Positions 35,117 through 44,206 of a stretch of 64,000 nt of DNA are shown here, one piece after another. The first letter of the stretch is position 1. The number at the start of each line of letters is the position of its first letter. The notes beneath the pieces are model-generated. The model had not been told where the DNA came from. It made no database searches and was given only the letters and a program-made list of their open reading frames with translations. This stretch comes from Acuticoccus sediminis (GTDB lineage: Bacteria; Pseudomonadota; Alphaproteobacteria; Rhizobiales; Amorphaceae), in contig NZ_QHHQ01000002.1 in the NCBI RefSeq assembly GCF_003258595.1, forward strand, positions 372,001 to 436,000, read 5' to 3'. A program made the position numbers and the translations under genes.

Positions 35117-36412
35117 ATGCTCCGCAGAACGCTTCTGACGCTCGCGCTCGCCGGCACGCTCCTCGCGCCGCTGCCCGCCGCGGCCGACATGGCCGCCGAG
35201 ATCACCGAGCCCGTGACGATCACCTTCTACTCCTACAACCTCGCCTCAGCGGGGCTGGGGAAGGAGACCACGCTCGGTCTCGTCAACGACTTCATGGCCG
35301 AGAACCCGCTCGTCACGGTCGAGCCCGTCGCCGCGCCGTCCAACGAGATCCTCAGCCGCGTGCAGGCCGACATCGTCGCCGGGCAGCAGCCTGACGTGGC
35401 CCAGCTCGTCTTCCGCGATCTCATCTACGCCGCTCACGACCTCGGCGCGCAGCCGCTCGAAGACCTCACCGGCGACGAGCTGACCCGGCACTCCGAGGGG
35501 ATGGTCGACAACGGCCTCGAGCTCGGCAGGGTGGACGGCAAGACGTACGGCCTCGCCTACACGTTCTCGACGCCCGTGCTCTTCATCAACGACGACATCT
35601 TCCGCGCGGCGGGCCTCGACCCGAAGACCCCGCCGAAGACGTGGGCGGAGGTGAAGGACGCCGGCAGGACCATCCAGGAGAAGACCGGCAAGTACGGCTT
35701 CTTCCCCGGCGCCTTCGGGCCGATCGACGGCACGTTCGTCTACCAGTCGCTCGTCATGTCCAACGGCGGGCGGGTGCGCCAGGGCAACACGCTGACCTTC
35801 GCCGACGGCGATGCGGCCGACGCGGTCGCCATGCTGCGCGACCTGAGGGACTCCGGCGCCTACGCCGACATCGACGTCGCCTCCCACATGGACACGTTCG
35901 CGGCCGGCGACCTCGGCATGTTCCTCTTCACCTCCGCCGTCGCCTCCCGCTTCGAGAAGGCAGCCGCCGGGAACTTCGAGATGAGCGTCGCCAGGATGCC
36001 GTCCTTCGGGGCCAAGCCGACCGCCCCGACGAACTCCGGCTCCGCGCTGTTCATCCTGAGCCGGGATCCGGTGAAGCAGCGTGCCGCGTGGGAGCTGATG
36101 AAGTTCCTCACCTCCAGGCACGCCTACACCGAGATCACCTCGAAGATCGGCTACCTTCCGCTGCGCCTCGATATCGTCGACGACCCGGCGTACCTGAAGC
36201 CTTGGGTCGACGCGCACCCGATGATCCTGCCCAACCTCGAGCAGCTGAAGAACCTGACGGCGAACGTCGCCTTCCCCGGCCCGAACTACCGCCAGGTCGA
36301 GAACATGATGAAGGATGCGGCGGCGGAGGCGGTGCTCGGCTCCGAGGACCCCTACGCAGTGCTGAAGGCGGCCCAGGAGCGTGCCCAGCCGCTGATGCCG
36401 GCCGCCGATTGA
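35117..36412 (+). CDS. Extracellular solute-binding protein, UgpB-like
   Basis: A 431-residue periplasmic binding protein of the CUT1 family. The signal peptide covers about residues 1-23 (RRTLLTLALAGTLLAPLPAAA). The mature part begins with VTITFYSYN and has typical lobes with TYGLAYTFSTPVLFINDD and GSALFILS. The start at 35117 follows GAGGTCC. Context with UgpC/A/E-type proteins and a phosphodiesterase suggests sn-glycerol 3-phosphate or its diesters. Confidence 0.9.
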   Translation: MLRRTLLTLALAGTLLAPLPAAADMAAEITEPVTITFYSYNLASAGLGKETTLGLVNDFMAENPLVTVEPVAAPSNEILSRVQADIVAGQQPDVAQLVFRDLIYAAHDLGAQPLEDLTGDELTRHSEGMVDNGLELGRVDGKTYGLAYTFSTPVLFINDDIFRAAGLDPKTPPKTWAEVKDAGRTIQEKTGKYGFFPGAFGPIDGTFVYQSLVMSNGGRVRQGNTLTFADGDAADAVAMLRDLRDSGAYADIDVASHMDTFAAGDLGMFLFTSAVASRFEKAAAGNFEMSVARMPSFGAKPTAPTNSGSALFILSRDPVKQRAAWELMKFLTSRHAYTEITSKIGYLPLRLDIVDDPAYLKPWVDAHPMILPNLEQLKNLTANVAFPGPNYRQVENMMKDAAAEAVLGSEDPYAVLKAAQERAQPLMPAAD

Positions 36413-36461
36413 CGAGCCGCGCGCCGGCCCGTTCGCGGGCCAGCCACGAGGCAGCGCCACG

Positions 36462-37394
36462 ATGACCCACGTACTCGACGCCCCCGTCGTCCTCGCTCCG
36501 CGGCGCCGCCTCGGCCTGCGCCTCCCGATCGCGCCGTGGCTCTACCTCGCCCCGGCGCTCGCCGTCATCGGCGTCTGGATCTACTGGCCGCTGGTGGAAG
36601 CGTTCATCCTCTCCTTCTACCAGTGGAACATGCTGCCGACCTCGACCCCGCGCCCGGTCGGCCTCGCCAACTACGAGAACCTCCTGACCCTGCCGGAGAT
36701 GCGCATCGCGGTGCGCAACACCGTGCTCTACATCGCCGGCCTGCTGCCTCTGTCGGTGGTGCTCCCGCTGGCGGTCGCGATCGTCACGCAGGACCTCGCC
36801 GGCCCGCTGCGCAACCTCTACCGGTCGCTGATCTTCGTGCCGATGATCGTGGCGCCCATCGTCGCGGCGGTCCTGTGGCGCTGGCTGCTCGCGGAAAGGA
36901 ACGGGCTCGTCAACCAGGCGCTCGCGGCGCTCGGCTTCTCCGACGTCGCGTTCCTGCGCGACCCGGACGTCGCGCTCTGGACGCTGGTCTGGATCACCGG
37001 CTGGAAGCTCATCGGGTTCTCGACGCTCCTCCTCTCGGCGGCGAACGCCTCGATCAGTCCGGCCTACGTGGAGGCGGCGCGGATGGACGGGGCGACGCGC
37101 TGGCAGATCGTGCGCGACATCCGCCTGCCGCTCCTGTCGCCGACGATCCTGCTGCTGACGATGATGACGATCCTGTTCGGCGCGCAGTGGAGCTTCGTCT
37201 ACATCAACGCGCTCACCGGCGGCGGCCCGCTGAAGTCCACGACCAACGTCTTCTACCTGATGTGGGAGTACGGCTTTCAGTCGCTGTCGGCGGGGTGGAG
37301 CGCGACGGCAGGGGTCCTCACCTTCGCCGCCTTCGGCCTCATCGCGCTCGTCTGCCTGACCCTCATGAAACGGATGGCCGTCTATGACGAGTGA
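36462..37394 (+). CDS. ABC transporter permease, UgpA type
   Basis: A 310-residue inner-membrane permease with about six membrane segments, the first at LYLAPALAVIGVWIYWPL. The EAA loop is EAARMDGATRWQIVRDIRLPLLSP, followed by the CUT1 motif ALTGGGPLKSTTN. It overlaps the UgpE-type gene by 11 bp. It forms the channel with the partner permease. Confidence 0.93.
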   Translation: MTHVLDAPVVLAPRRRLGLRLPIAPWLYLAPALAVIGVWIYWPLVEAFILSFYQWNMLPTSTPRPVGLANYENLLTLPEMRIAVRNTVLYIAGLLPLSVVLPLAVAIVTQDLAGPLRNLYRSLIFVPMIVAPIVAAVLWRWLLAERNGLVNQALAALGFSDVAFLRDPDVALWTLVWITGWKLIGFSTLLLSAANASISPAYVEAARMDGATRWQIVRDIRLPLLSPTILLLTMMTILFGAQWSFVYINALTGGGPLKSTTNVFYLMWEYGFQSLSAGWSATAGVLTFAAFGLIALVCLTLMKRMAVYDE

Positions 37395-38205
37395 CCGGTG
37401 GCCGCTGGCGCGTCTCGCGGTCCACGGGACGATGATCGTCCTCGCGTTCGTGGCGATCTTCCCGGTCTACTGGATGGTCGTGTCGTCGCTGAAGGGGGAC
37501 GGCGACATCTACTCGAGCCGGCTGTGGCCCGAGCACGTGACGTTCGAGCATTACGCATACGTGCTCGACGCGATCCCGATGCTGGGCATCCTCTGGAACA
37601 CCACGCTGATGGCGTCGGCGACCATGCTTGCGCAGGTGCTGACCGGGCTTCTCGCCGCATACGCCCTGACGCGCTGGCGCTTTCGCGGATCGAGCCTCGT
37701 GCACGGCCTCGTCGCGCTGTCGTGGCTGGTGCCGTTTCAGGTGACGATGATCCCGAACTACGTGCTGGCGACGCGGCTCGGCCTGCTTGACAGCCTCGCG
37801 GGCCTCGTCGTCCCGAACGCGGCGGCCGCGTTCGCCGTGCTCGTCCTCTACAACGGGATGCGGGGATTTCCGAAGGAGGTCGTCGAAGCGGCGCGGATGG
37901 ACGGGGCCGGCCACTGGCGCATCCTGTGGCAGATCGTGGTTCCGAACCTGAAGGCGCCGCTCGCCGCGCTCGCGGTCCTCGCCTTCATCTCGGCGTGGAA
38001 CGAGTACTTCTGGCCGCTGCTCCTGATCCGGCGGATGGACAACGCGGTGGTCCAGATCGGGCTGCAGATGTTCATGACGCAGGAGGGCAACCAGTGGGGG
38101 GCGATGATGGCCGCCGCCACGCTCTCGTCGCTCCCGATCCTCGCGGTCTACATGCTCCTGCATCGCCACGTGATCGACAGCTTCATGCGCGCGGGGCTGC
38201 GCTGA
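37384..38205 (+). CDS. ABC transporter permease, UgpE type
   Basis: A 273-residue permease with MALG-type layout: FPVYWMVVSSLKG near the N-terminus, EAARMDGAGHWRILWQIVVPN as EAA loop and SAWNEYFWPLLL. It is the last gene of the operon ATPase-phosphodiesterase-binding protein-permease-permease. Confidence 0.93.
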   Translation: MTSDRWPLARLAVHGTMIVLAFVAIFPVYWMVVSSLKGDGDIYSSRLWPEHVTFEHYAYVLDAIPMLGILWNTTLMASATMLAQVLTGLLAAYALTRWRFRGSSLVHGLVALSWLVPFQVTMIPNYVLATRLGLLDSLAGLVVPNAAAAFAVLVLYNGMRGFPKEVVEAARMDGAGHWRILWQIVVPNLKAPLAALAVLAFISAWNEYFWPLLLIRRMDNAVVQIGLQMFMTQEGNQWGAMMAAATLSSLPILAVYMLLHRHVIDSFMRAGLR

Positions 38206-38232
38206 CGCGGCCCGGCGTTTCCCGAAACACCA

Positions 38233-38275
38233 ACGCCGCACGACCGTCACCCGGAGGGGCGTGGCCGTGCGGCGT
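38233..38275. terminator. Hairpin between convergent ugpE-like and RND genes
   Basis: A perfect 10-bp inverted repeat ACGCCGCACG/CGTGCGGCGT (38233-38242, 38266-38275) with a 23-nt loop, followed by CGTTTGCG on the plus strand. The T tract is weak. A second GC-rich hairpin (CCGCCCCGG/CCGGGGCGG) follows near 38290-38315. It is a plausible terminator for the convergent operons. Confidence 0.45.
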
Positions 38276-38322
38276 CGTTTGCGTGTCCGCCCCGGTCCGG
38301 CGTGGGCCGGGGCGGCCTCGGG

Positions 38323-41300
38323 CTACTCGGCGGCGCCGGGCTGCGGCGAGAGGGCGGGGGGCCCTTCCGGCGCGGCGGCCGGGTCGCGGCGGCCGGTCAG
38401 GCGGCGGAGCGCGACGTAGAATGCCGGCGTGAAGAACAGGCCGAAGATCGTCACGCCCAGCATGCCGGAGAACACCGCGGTGCCGAGGGAGATGCGCATC
38501 TCCGCACCGGGTCCTTCGGCGAGCATCAGCGGCACGACGCCGAGGATGAACGCGAAGGCGGTCATCAGGATCGGGCGCAGGCGCAGCCGGCAGGCCTCCA
38601 CGGTCGCGTCGACCAGCGACTTGCCCTCCGCCTCGCCCTGCCGCGCGAACTCCACGATCAGGATCGCGTTCTTCGCCGCGAGGCCGACCAGGACGACGAG
38701 TCCGACCTGGGTCAGGATGTTGTTGTCGAGCCCCCTGATGTTGACGCCGATGAGCGCGGCGAGGATCGACAGCGGCACGATCAGGATGATCGCGATAGGC
38801 AGCACCCAGCTCTCGTAGAGTGCCGCCATCGCGAGGAAGGCGAACAGCACGGCGAGGCCGAAGATGTAGACCGCCGTGTCGCCCGTCGCCCGCTGCTGGT
38901 AGGCAAGGTCCGTCCACTCGTAGGAGACGCCCGGAGGCGCGACCTCCTGGATGACCCGCTCCATCGTGTCGAGCGCCGTGCCGGTGGAGGTGCCCGGCGC
39001 CGCGTTCCCCTGCAGCGGCACCGAGACGTACATGTTGTAGCGCTGGACAAGCGCCGGTCCCGACGCCTCGCGCACCGACATCACCGTGCCGAGCGGCACC
39101 AGCGCCCCGGTCGCGGACCGCACCTTCAGGCGCAAGAGGTCCTTGACGCTCGACCGGAACGGGGCGTCCGCCTGCGCCCGGACCTGGAAGATGCGTCCGA
39201 ACGCGTTGAAGTCGTTGACGTAGGCCGTGCCGAAGTTGGTGCTGAGGGCGTCGAAGATGTTGGGGATCGGCACGTTCAGCATCCGCGCCTTGTCCCGCTC
39301 GATGTCGAGGTAGATCTGCGGGCTGGACGCCGAGAAGGTGGTGAACACGCCCGCCAGGCCCGGTGTCTGCGCCGCGGCGCCCATGGCCTCGCGCGCGGTG
39401 GCCAGCACGCGGTCGACCTCGGCGCGGTCGCGGTCCTGGAGCTGGATCTTGAAGCCGCCCTGCTGGCCGATGCCGCGCACCGAGGGCGGCGGCACGGCGA
39501 TGATGAACGCCTCCTGGATCGACTGCAGCCGCCCGTAGAGCTCGTGGATGATCGAGTCTGCGGTCTCACCCGCCTCGAGCCGCTCCTCGAAGGGCTTGAA
39601 GCTGGCGAAGATCGCCGCCGAGTCGGACTGGTTGGTGAAGGTCGCGCCGGAGAATCCGGCGAAGGCGACGGCGCTCGCGACGCCGGGCGTCTCCATCATG
39701 ATCTCGGACGCGCGCTTGGTGACGGCGTCGGTGCGCGACAGGGAGGCGCCATCGGGCAGCTTGACCACGACGATCGCGTAGCCCTGGTCCTGCTGCGGGA
39801 TGAAGCCCTGCGGCGTGGTGGAGAGCATCCACCAGGTGGCGACGAGCAGCCCCGCGAAGCTGAGGATCATCACGCCGAGCGTGACGACCCGCGAGACGAG
39901 GAAGCGCACCACCGCCGCGTAGCCGCGCGACAGCGCGTCGAACGCTTTGTTGAAGCCGTTCGCCAGCAGGGCGAGGACCCGGCCGATCCCCTTCGGCTCC
40001 CGGTGTTCCCGGCGCGACTTCAGGAACAGCGCCGCGAGCGCGGGCGAGAGCGTCAGCGAGTTGAGGCCGGAGAGGGCGGTCGCCGCCGCGATGGTGACCG
40101 CGAACTGCTGGTAGAACTGGCCCGAGATGCCGGGAATGAAGGCGGTCGGCACGAACACGGCGATGAGGACGACCGTGATCGCGATGACCGCCGAGCCGAC
40201 CTCGTTCATGGTGCGGTGCGACGCCTCGCGCGGGTCGAGCCCCTCCTCGATGTTGCGCTCGACGTTCTCCACCACGACGATCGCGTCGTCGACGACGATG
40301 CCGATGGCAAGGACGAGCCCGAACAGGGTCAGAAGGTTCAGCGAGTAGCCGAACGCCAGCATGATCGCGAACGTGCCGATCAGCGACACGGGAATCGCGA
40401 TGATCGGGATGATCGCCGTCCGCCAGGACTGAAGGAAGACGATGACGACGAGGATCACGAGGAGCATCGCCTCGAAGATCGTCTTGTAGACCTCGTTGAC
40501 CGACTCGGCGATGTAGTCCGTCGGGTTGTAGACGATGCGGTACTCGAGCCCCGGCGGGAAGTCCGCGGAGAGCTCCTTCATCGTCGTCTGGATCTCCTCG
40601 GCCGCGTCGAGCGCGTTGGTGCCGGGCCGCTGGAAGATGGCGAGCGCCACCGCGGGCTGGTTGTTGAGGTAGGAGTTGGTGACGTAGTCCTGCGCGCCGA
40701 GCTCGATCCGGGCGATGTCCTGGAGCTGGATCAGTCGTCCGTCCTCGGTCGCCTTGACGATGACGTAGCGGAAGTCGCGCGCGTCGTCGAAGCGGCCCTG
40801 CGTGGTCACGGCGAGCTGGAAGGCGTTTCCGTCCGGTTCCGGTGGGGCGCCGATGGCACCGCCCGACACCTGCACGTTCTGCTCGCGCAGCGCCTCCACG
40901 ACGTCGGACGCGGTCATCCCGTAGGCGGACAGGCGGTCGGGATTGAGCCAGATGCGCATCGCGTAGCGGCGCTCGCCGAAGATGATGAGGTCGCCGACGC
41001 CGTCGAGCCGGGTCAGCACGTCGCGCACGCGGCTGCGGGCGTAGTTGGAGATGTAGAGCTGGTCGTACGTCTCGTCTGGCGAGAGCATGTGCACGACCAT
41101 CATCAGGTCCGGCGAGGACTTGAGCGTCGTGATGCCGAGGCGGCGGACCTCCTCCGGCAGGCGCGGCTCGGCGATGGCGACGCGGTTCTGGACGAGGACC
41201 TGCGCCTGGTCGAGGTCGGTGCCGAGGCGGAAGGTGACCGTCAGCGCCATCGATCCGTCGGCGGTCGAGTAGGAGGACATGTAGAGCATGCCCTCGACGC

Positions 41301-41517
41301 CGTTCACCTCCTCCTCGATGGGCGTGGCGACGGTGCGGGCGACGGTGTCGGCGTCCGCGCCGGGATAGGAGGCGCGCACAACGATCGTCGGCGGGGCGAT
41401 CTCGGGGTACTGCGCCACCGGGAGCTGCGTGTAGGCGAGCCCGCCGAGGATGACGATCAGCACCGAGACCACCGTCGCGAAGATCGGGCGGTCGATGAAG
41501 AAATGCGAGAGGGACAC
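38323..41517 (-). CDS. RND multidrug efflux transporter, HAE-1 family (AcrB-like)
   Basis: A 1064-residue inner-membrane pump of the usual HAE-1 length. It begins SLSHFFIDRPIFATVVSVLIV, has the two large periplasmic loops and twelve membrane segments. The proton-relay Asp pair is in GIVVDDAIVVVENVER. PFRSSVKDLLRLKVR and SYEWTDLAYQQ are typical. The start is GTG at 41517. The adaptor gene ends 5 bp upstream. No outer-membrane channel gene is present, so a distant TolC-like protein is expected. Confidence 0.96.
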   Translation of the reverse strand: MSLSHFFIDRPIFATVVSVLIVILGGLAYTQLPVAQYPEIAPPTIVVRASYPGADADTVARTVATPIEEEVNGVEGMLYMSSYSTADGSMALTVTFRLGTDLDQAQVLVQNRVAIAEPRLPEEVRRLGITTLKSSPDLMMVVHMLSPDETYDQLYISNYARSRVRDVLTRLDGVGDLIIFGERRYAMRIWLNPDRLSAYGMTASDVVEALREQNVQVSGGAIGAPPEPDGNAFQLAVTTQGRFDDARDFRYVIVKATEDGRLIQLQDIARIELGAQDYVTNSYLNNQPAVALAIFQRPGTNALDAAEEIQTTMKELSADFPPGLEYRIVYNPTDYIAESVNEVYKTIFEAMLLVILVVIVFLQSWRTAIIPIIAIPVSLIGTFAIMLAFGYSLNLLTLFGLVLAIGIVVDDAIVVVENVERNIEEGLDPREASHRTMNEVGSAVIAITVVLIAVFVPTAFIPGISGQFYQQFAVTIAAATALSGLNSLTLSPALAALFLKSRREHREPKGIGRVLALLANGFNKAFDALSRGYAAVVRFLVSRVVTLGVMILSFAGLLVATWWMLSTTPQGFIPQQDQGYAIVVVKLPDGASLSRTDAVTKRASEIMMETPGVASAVAFAGFSGATFTNQSDSAAIFASFKPFEERLEAGETADSIIHELYGRLQSIQEAFIIAVPPPSVRGIGQQGGFKIQLQDRDRAEVDRVLATAREAMGAAAQTPGLAGVFTTFSASSPQIYLDIERDKARMLNVPIPNIFDALSTNFGTAYVNDFNAFGRIFQVRAQADAPFRSSVKDLLRLKVRSATGALVPLGTVMSVREASGPALVQRYNMYVSVPLQGNAAPGTSTGTALDTMERVIQEVAPPGVSYEWTDLAYQQRATGDTAVYIFGLAVLFAFLAMAALYESWVLPIAIILIVPLSILAALIGVNIRGLDNNILTQVGLVVLVGLAAKNAILIVEFARQGEAEGKSLVDATVEACRLRLRPILMTAFAFILGVVPLMLAEGPGAEMRISLGTAVFSGMLGVTIFGLFFTPAFYVALRRLTGRRDPAAAPEGPPALSPQPGAAE

Positions 41518-41522
41518 GGGGG

Positions 41523-42671
41523 TCAGCCCTCCGTCTTTTCGTTGGTCGGGGGCAGCTCGATCATGTGCGGCGTCACCTTGATGCCCGGACGCACGCGCAT
41601 CAGGCCGTCGATGATGATCGTCTCGGACCCGTCGAGGCCGGAACGGATGACGCGGTACCCGTCGATGGTCGGGCCGGGACGGACGGGCTTGGTGGAGACC
41701 GTGCCGTCGTCGGCGACGACGTAGACGATGCGCTGGTCCTGGTCGGACGAGATCGCCTCGTCGGGCAGCATGATGCCGTCGTGCGGCAGCGAGGCTGGCA
41801 CGTTGACCCGCCCGAACATGCCGGGCTTCATGATGAACTGCGGATTGTCGAGGCGCGCGCGCAGGCGGATCGTGCCGGAGGCGTCGTCGATCCGGTTCTC
41901 CGCGAAGTCGAGCCGGCCGGTGAACGGCCCGTCGCGCTCGTCGGCGAGGCGGACCTTCACGTCGAGGCCGGCGCCCTGCTGCAGGTCGGCGCCGCGGCTG
42001 CGGGCGTCGCGGGCGTAGTTGAGCAGCGCGCGCTCGTCGATGTCGAAGTAGATGTCGATGGGGTCGAGCGACACGATCCGCGTGAGCAGCGTCTCGTCCG
42101 GCTGGATGAGGTTGCCGACGGAGACAAAGCGCCGGTCGATCCGCCCGGCAATGGGCGCGCGGATCTCGGTGAAGTCGAGGTTGAGGCTTGCGACCCGCGC
42201 CGTCGCCTTGGCCGCCTCGGCGCCCGCCACCGCGGCGAGATAGGCCTGGTTGCGTTCGTCGTACTGCGACTGCGGGATGGTGCCGCGCTTGAGGAGGTCG
42301 GCGCCGCGATCGAACTGTTGCTTGGCGTAGTCGAGCATCGCGGCGGTGACGCGCTCCTGCGCGTCGGCGCGGTCCTTCTCGGCGACGAAGGGACGCTGAT
42401 CGATGGTGAAGAGGAGGTCGCCCTCCTTGACGATCTGACCGTCAGTGAAATGGACCTGTGCGAGGTATCCGCCGACGCGTGCGCGCACGCCGACCTCGTC
42501 GACCGCCTCGAAGCGGCCGACGAACTCGTCGTCCTCCACGATCTTGCGGTCGACCGGCTTGGCGACGGTCACCTCCGGCGGGGCCGCTGGGGCGGATTCC
42601 TGCGCCTCGGGCTGGCAGGCGGCGAGACCGAGGATCAGAAGCACAGGGAGTCGATGAACGATGCGTAACAC
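41523..42671 (-). CDS. RND efflux periplasmic adaptor lipoprotein (AcrA-like)
   Basis: A 382-residue membrane-fusion protein. The GTG start at 42671 puts a lipoprotein signal directly at the N-terminus (RIVHRLPVLLILGLAAC, acylated Cys at about residue 19), and GGGAG is 6-8 bp upstream. The frame is open further upstream, but that part is not needed. The lipoyl domain, alpha hairpin (KDRADAQERVTAAML...) and beta-barrel (IYFDIDERALLNY) are recognisable. It couples the pump to an outer-membrane channel. Confidence 0.93.
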   Translation of the reverse strand: MLRIVHRLPVLLILGLAACQPEAQESAPAAPPEVTVAKPVDRKIVEDDEFVGRFEAVDEVGVRARVGGYLAQVHFTDGQIVKEGDLLFTIDQRPFVAEKDRADAQERVTAAMLDYAKQQFDRGADLLKRGTIPQSQYDERNQAYLAAVAGAEAAKATARVASLNLDFTEIRAPIAGRIDRRFVSVGNLIQPDETLLTRIVSLDPIDIYFDIDERALLNYARDARSRGADLQQGAGLDVKVRLADERDGPFTGRLDFAENRIDDASGTIRLRARLDNPQFIMKPGMFGRVNVPASLPHDGIMLPDEAISSDQDQRIVYVVADDGTVSTKPVRPGPTIDGYRVIRSGLDGSETIIIDGLMRVRPGIKVTPHMIELPPTNEKTEG

Positions 42672-43133
42672 TGAGTGCTCCCGAACTGGCGAGCCGACAA
42701 CTGGCCCGGCCCGATATGGATAATCGGTAATCTCATACAATGGGTGCTATGCCACATAGGCTTAAGGCAGGGCCGGGGGCACGCGTGTAGAGTGACGCTA
42801 ACTCTCGGATGTTCCGTCGCTTTTTACGAATCGGCAACGCGAGCGCAGATCTGCATCCCGCATCTGAATTGCCGTCATAAGGAGTGCTGCCGGCCGAAAC
42901 GGGCGCGGCGGAAGGGGGCACGGCAAGGGTCGATCCGGCCGCCGCGCGGGCCCGTTCCCGTCATGGCGGCCGGATCGATGTCGAACATGCACTCACACGC
43001 AGATCGTGGCTTTTGTACAGGTGGCGCGGGCGGCGGCTGGCACGAGCACCGGCCGTCGCCTACATCTCCCCCGTCTGTTACACGGACGGGACACGCGTCT
43101 CTTCCTCAGACGAACGTTCGAGAGGAGCGGTCG
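42672..43133. promoter_or_regulatory. Divergent promoter region, RND operon / msrBA
   Basis: No gene is seen in these 462 bp. The part near 42715-42760 is AT-richer and probably carries the RND promoter. Before msrB a 6-bp inverted repeat CCCGTC/GACGGG (43070-43075, 43085-43090) flanks TGTTACACG and could be an operator. No local regulator gene adjoins. Confidence 0.4.
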
Positions 43134-43583
43134 ATGCCGCAATATCGAAAGACGGCCGAAGCCCTTGCCGCGCTGACGCCGGAGCAATTCTACGTCACCC
43201 AGCAGAGTGGCACGGAGCGCCCCGGGACGGGTGCGCTCCTCAACAACAAGGCGGCCGGCATCTACGTCGACGTCGTATCGGGCGAGCCGCTGTTCGCGTC
43301 CGCCGACAAGTACGAGTCAGGCTGCGGCTGGCCGAGCTTCACGAAGCCGATCGATCACGGCAACGTGAAGGAGCTGACCGACACGACGCACGGCATGGTG
43401 CGCACGGAGGTGCGCTCCGCCTTCGGCGACAGCCATCTCGGCCACGTCTTCGAGGATGGTCCGCTGGACCGGGGCGGCCTGCGCTACTGCATCAACTCCG
43501 CCTCGCTCCGCTTCGTGCCGCGCGAGCGGATGGAGGCGGAAGGCTACGGCGCCTATCTCGACCAGGTGGAGGACGTCCGATGA
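43134..43583 (+). CDS. msrB: Peptide-methionine (R)-S-oxide reductase
   Basis: A 149-residue MsrB that repairs methionine-R-sulfoxide in proteins. The catalytic cysteine is in [23 protein letters not shown] and [11 protein letters not shown] are family motifs. The zinc-binding CxxC pairs of some MsrBs are absent. AGAGGAG lies 7 bp before the ATG at 43134. It overlaps msrA by ATGA. No signal peptide is seen, so it acts in the cytoplasm. Confidence 0.96.
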   Translation: MPQYRKTAEALAALTPEQFYVTQQSGTERPGTGALLNNKAAGIYVDVVSGEPLFASADKYESGCGWPSFTKPIDHGNVKELTDTTHGMVRTEVRSAFGDSHLGHVFEDGPLDRGGLRYCINSASLRFVPRERMEAEGYGAYLDQVEDVR

Positions 43584-44107
43584 CTGAAGAGCGTGCGGTC
43601 CTCGCAGGGGGATGCTTCTGGGGCATGCAGGACCTGATCCGCCGCTACGACGGCGTGATCCGGACCCGCGTCGGCTACACCGGCGGCGACGTGCCCAACG
43701 CCACCTACCGCAACCACGGCACCCACGCCGAGGCGATCGAGATCGTCTATGATCCCGCGCGGATCACCTTCCGCAGGTTGCTGGAATTCTTCTTTCAGAT
43801 CCACGATCCGACGACGCTGAACCGCCAGGGCAACGACGTCGGCCTCAGCTACCGCTCCGCGATCTACTATACGAGCGCGGAGCAGAAGCAGGTTGCGGAA
43901 GACACCATCGCCGACGTCGAGGCGTCGGGCCTGTGGCCCGGCAAGGTGGTGACCGAGGTCGAGCCGGCGGGCCCGTTCTGGGAGGCGGAGCCGGAGCACC
44001 AGGACTACCTGGAGCGCTACCCCAACGGATACACCTGCCACTTCATCCGCCCGAACTGGACGCTTCCGGTCCGCGGCGAGGCGGCGCTGTCGACGGCCTC
44101 CCGGTAG
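43580..44107 (+). CDS. msrA: Peptide-methionine (S)-S-oxide reductase
   Basis: A 175-residue MsrA with the catalytic motif GGCFWGMQ near the N-terminus and [28 protein letters not shown], followed by [23 protein letters not shown]. It reduces the S-epimer of methionine sulfoxide, complementing the coupled MsrB. A terminator follows. Confidence 0.97.
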   Translation: MTEERAVLAGGCFWGMQDLIRRYDGVIRTRVGYTGGDVPNATYRNHGTHAEAIEIVYDPARITFRRLLEFFFQIHDPTTLNRQGNDVGLSYRSAIYYTSAEQKQVAEDTIADVEASGLWPGKVVTEVEPAGPFWEAEPEHQDYLERYPNGYTCHFIRPNWTLPVRGEAALSTASR

Positions 44108-44141
44108 GCCCGCTCGGCTTCGTTGGAACCGCGATTCGCGC

Positions 44142-44170
44142 CCGCCCCGGCATCCGGGGCGGACGTTTTC
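44142..44170 (+). terminator. Terminator of msrBA
   Basis: A 9-bp GC stem CCGCCCCGG/CCGGGGCGG with a 3-nt loop (44142-44150, 44154-44162) is followed by ACGTTTTC. It lies 35 bp after msrA and before the convergent decarboxylase gene. Confidence 0.65.
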
Positions 44171-44206
44171 GTATGCGGGCGCGCGACCCGTGGCGCTCGC
44201 GGCGGG

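Noticed and set aside
38302..41724. A 1140-codon open frame on the plus strand opposite the RND pump gene
   Set aside because: High-GC third-position bias creates long antisense frames; the product is rich in Arg, Asp, Glu and His with no family motif, while the minus strand codes a full HAE-1 pump.
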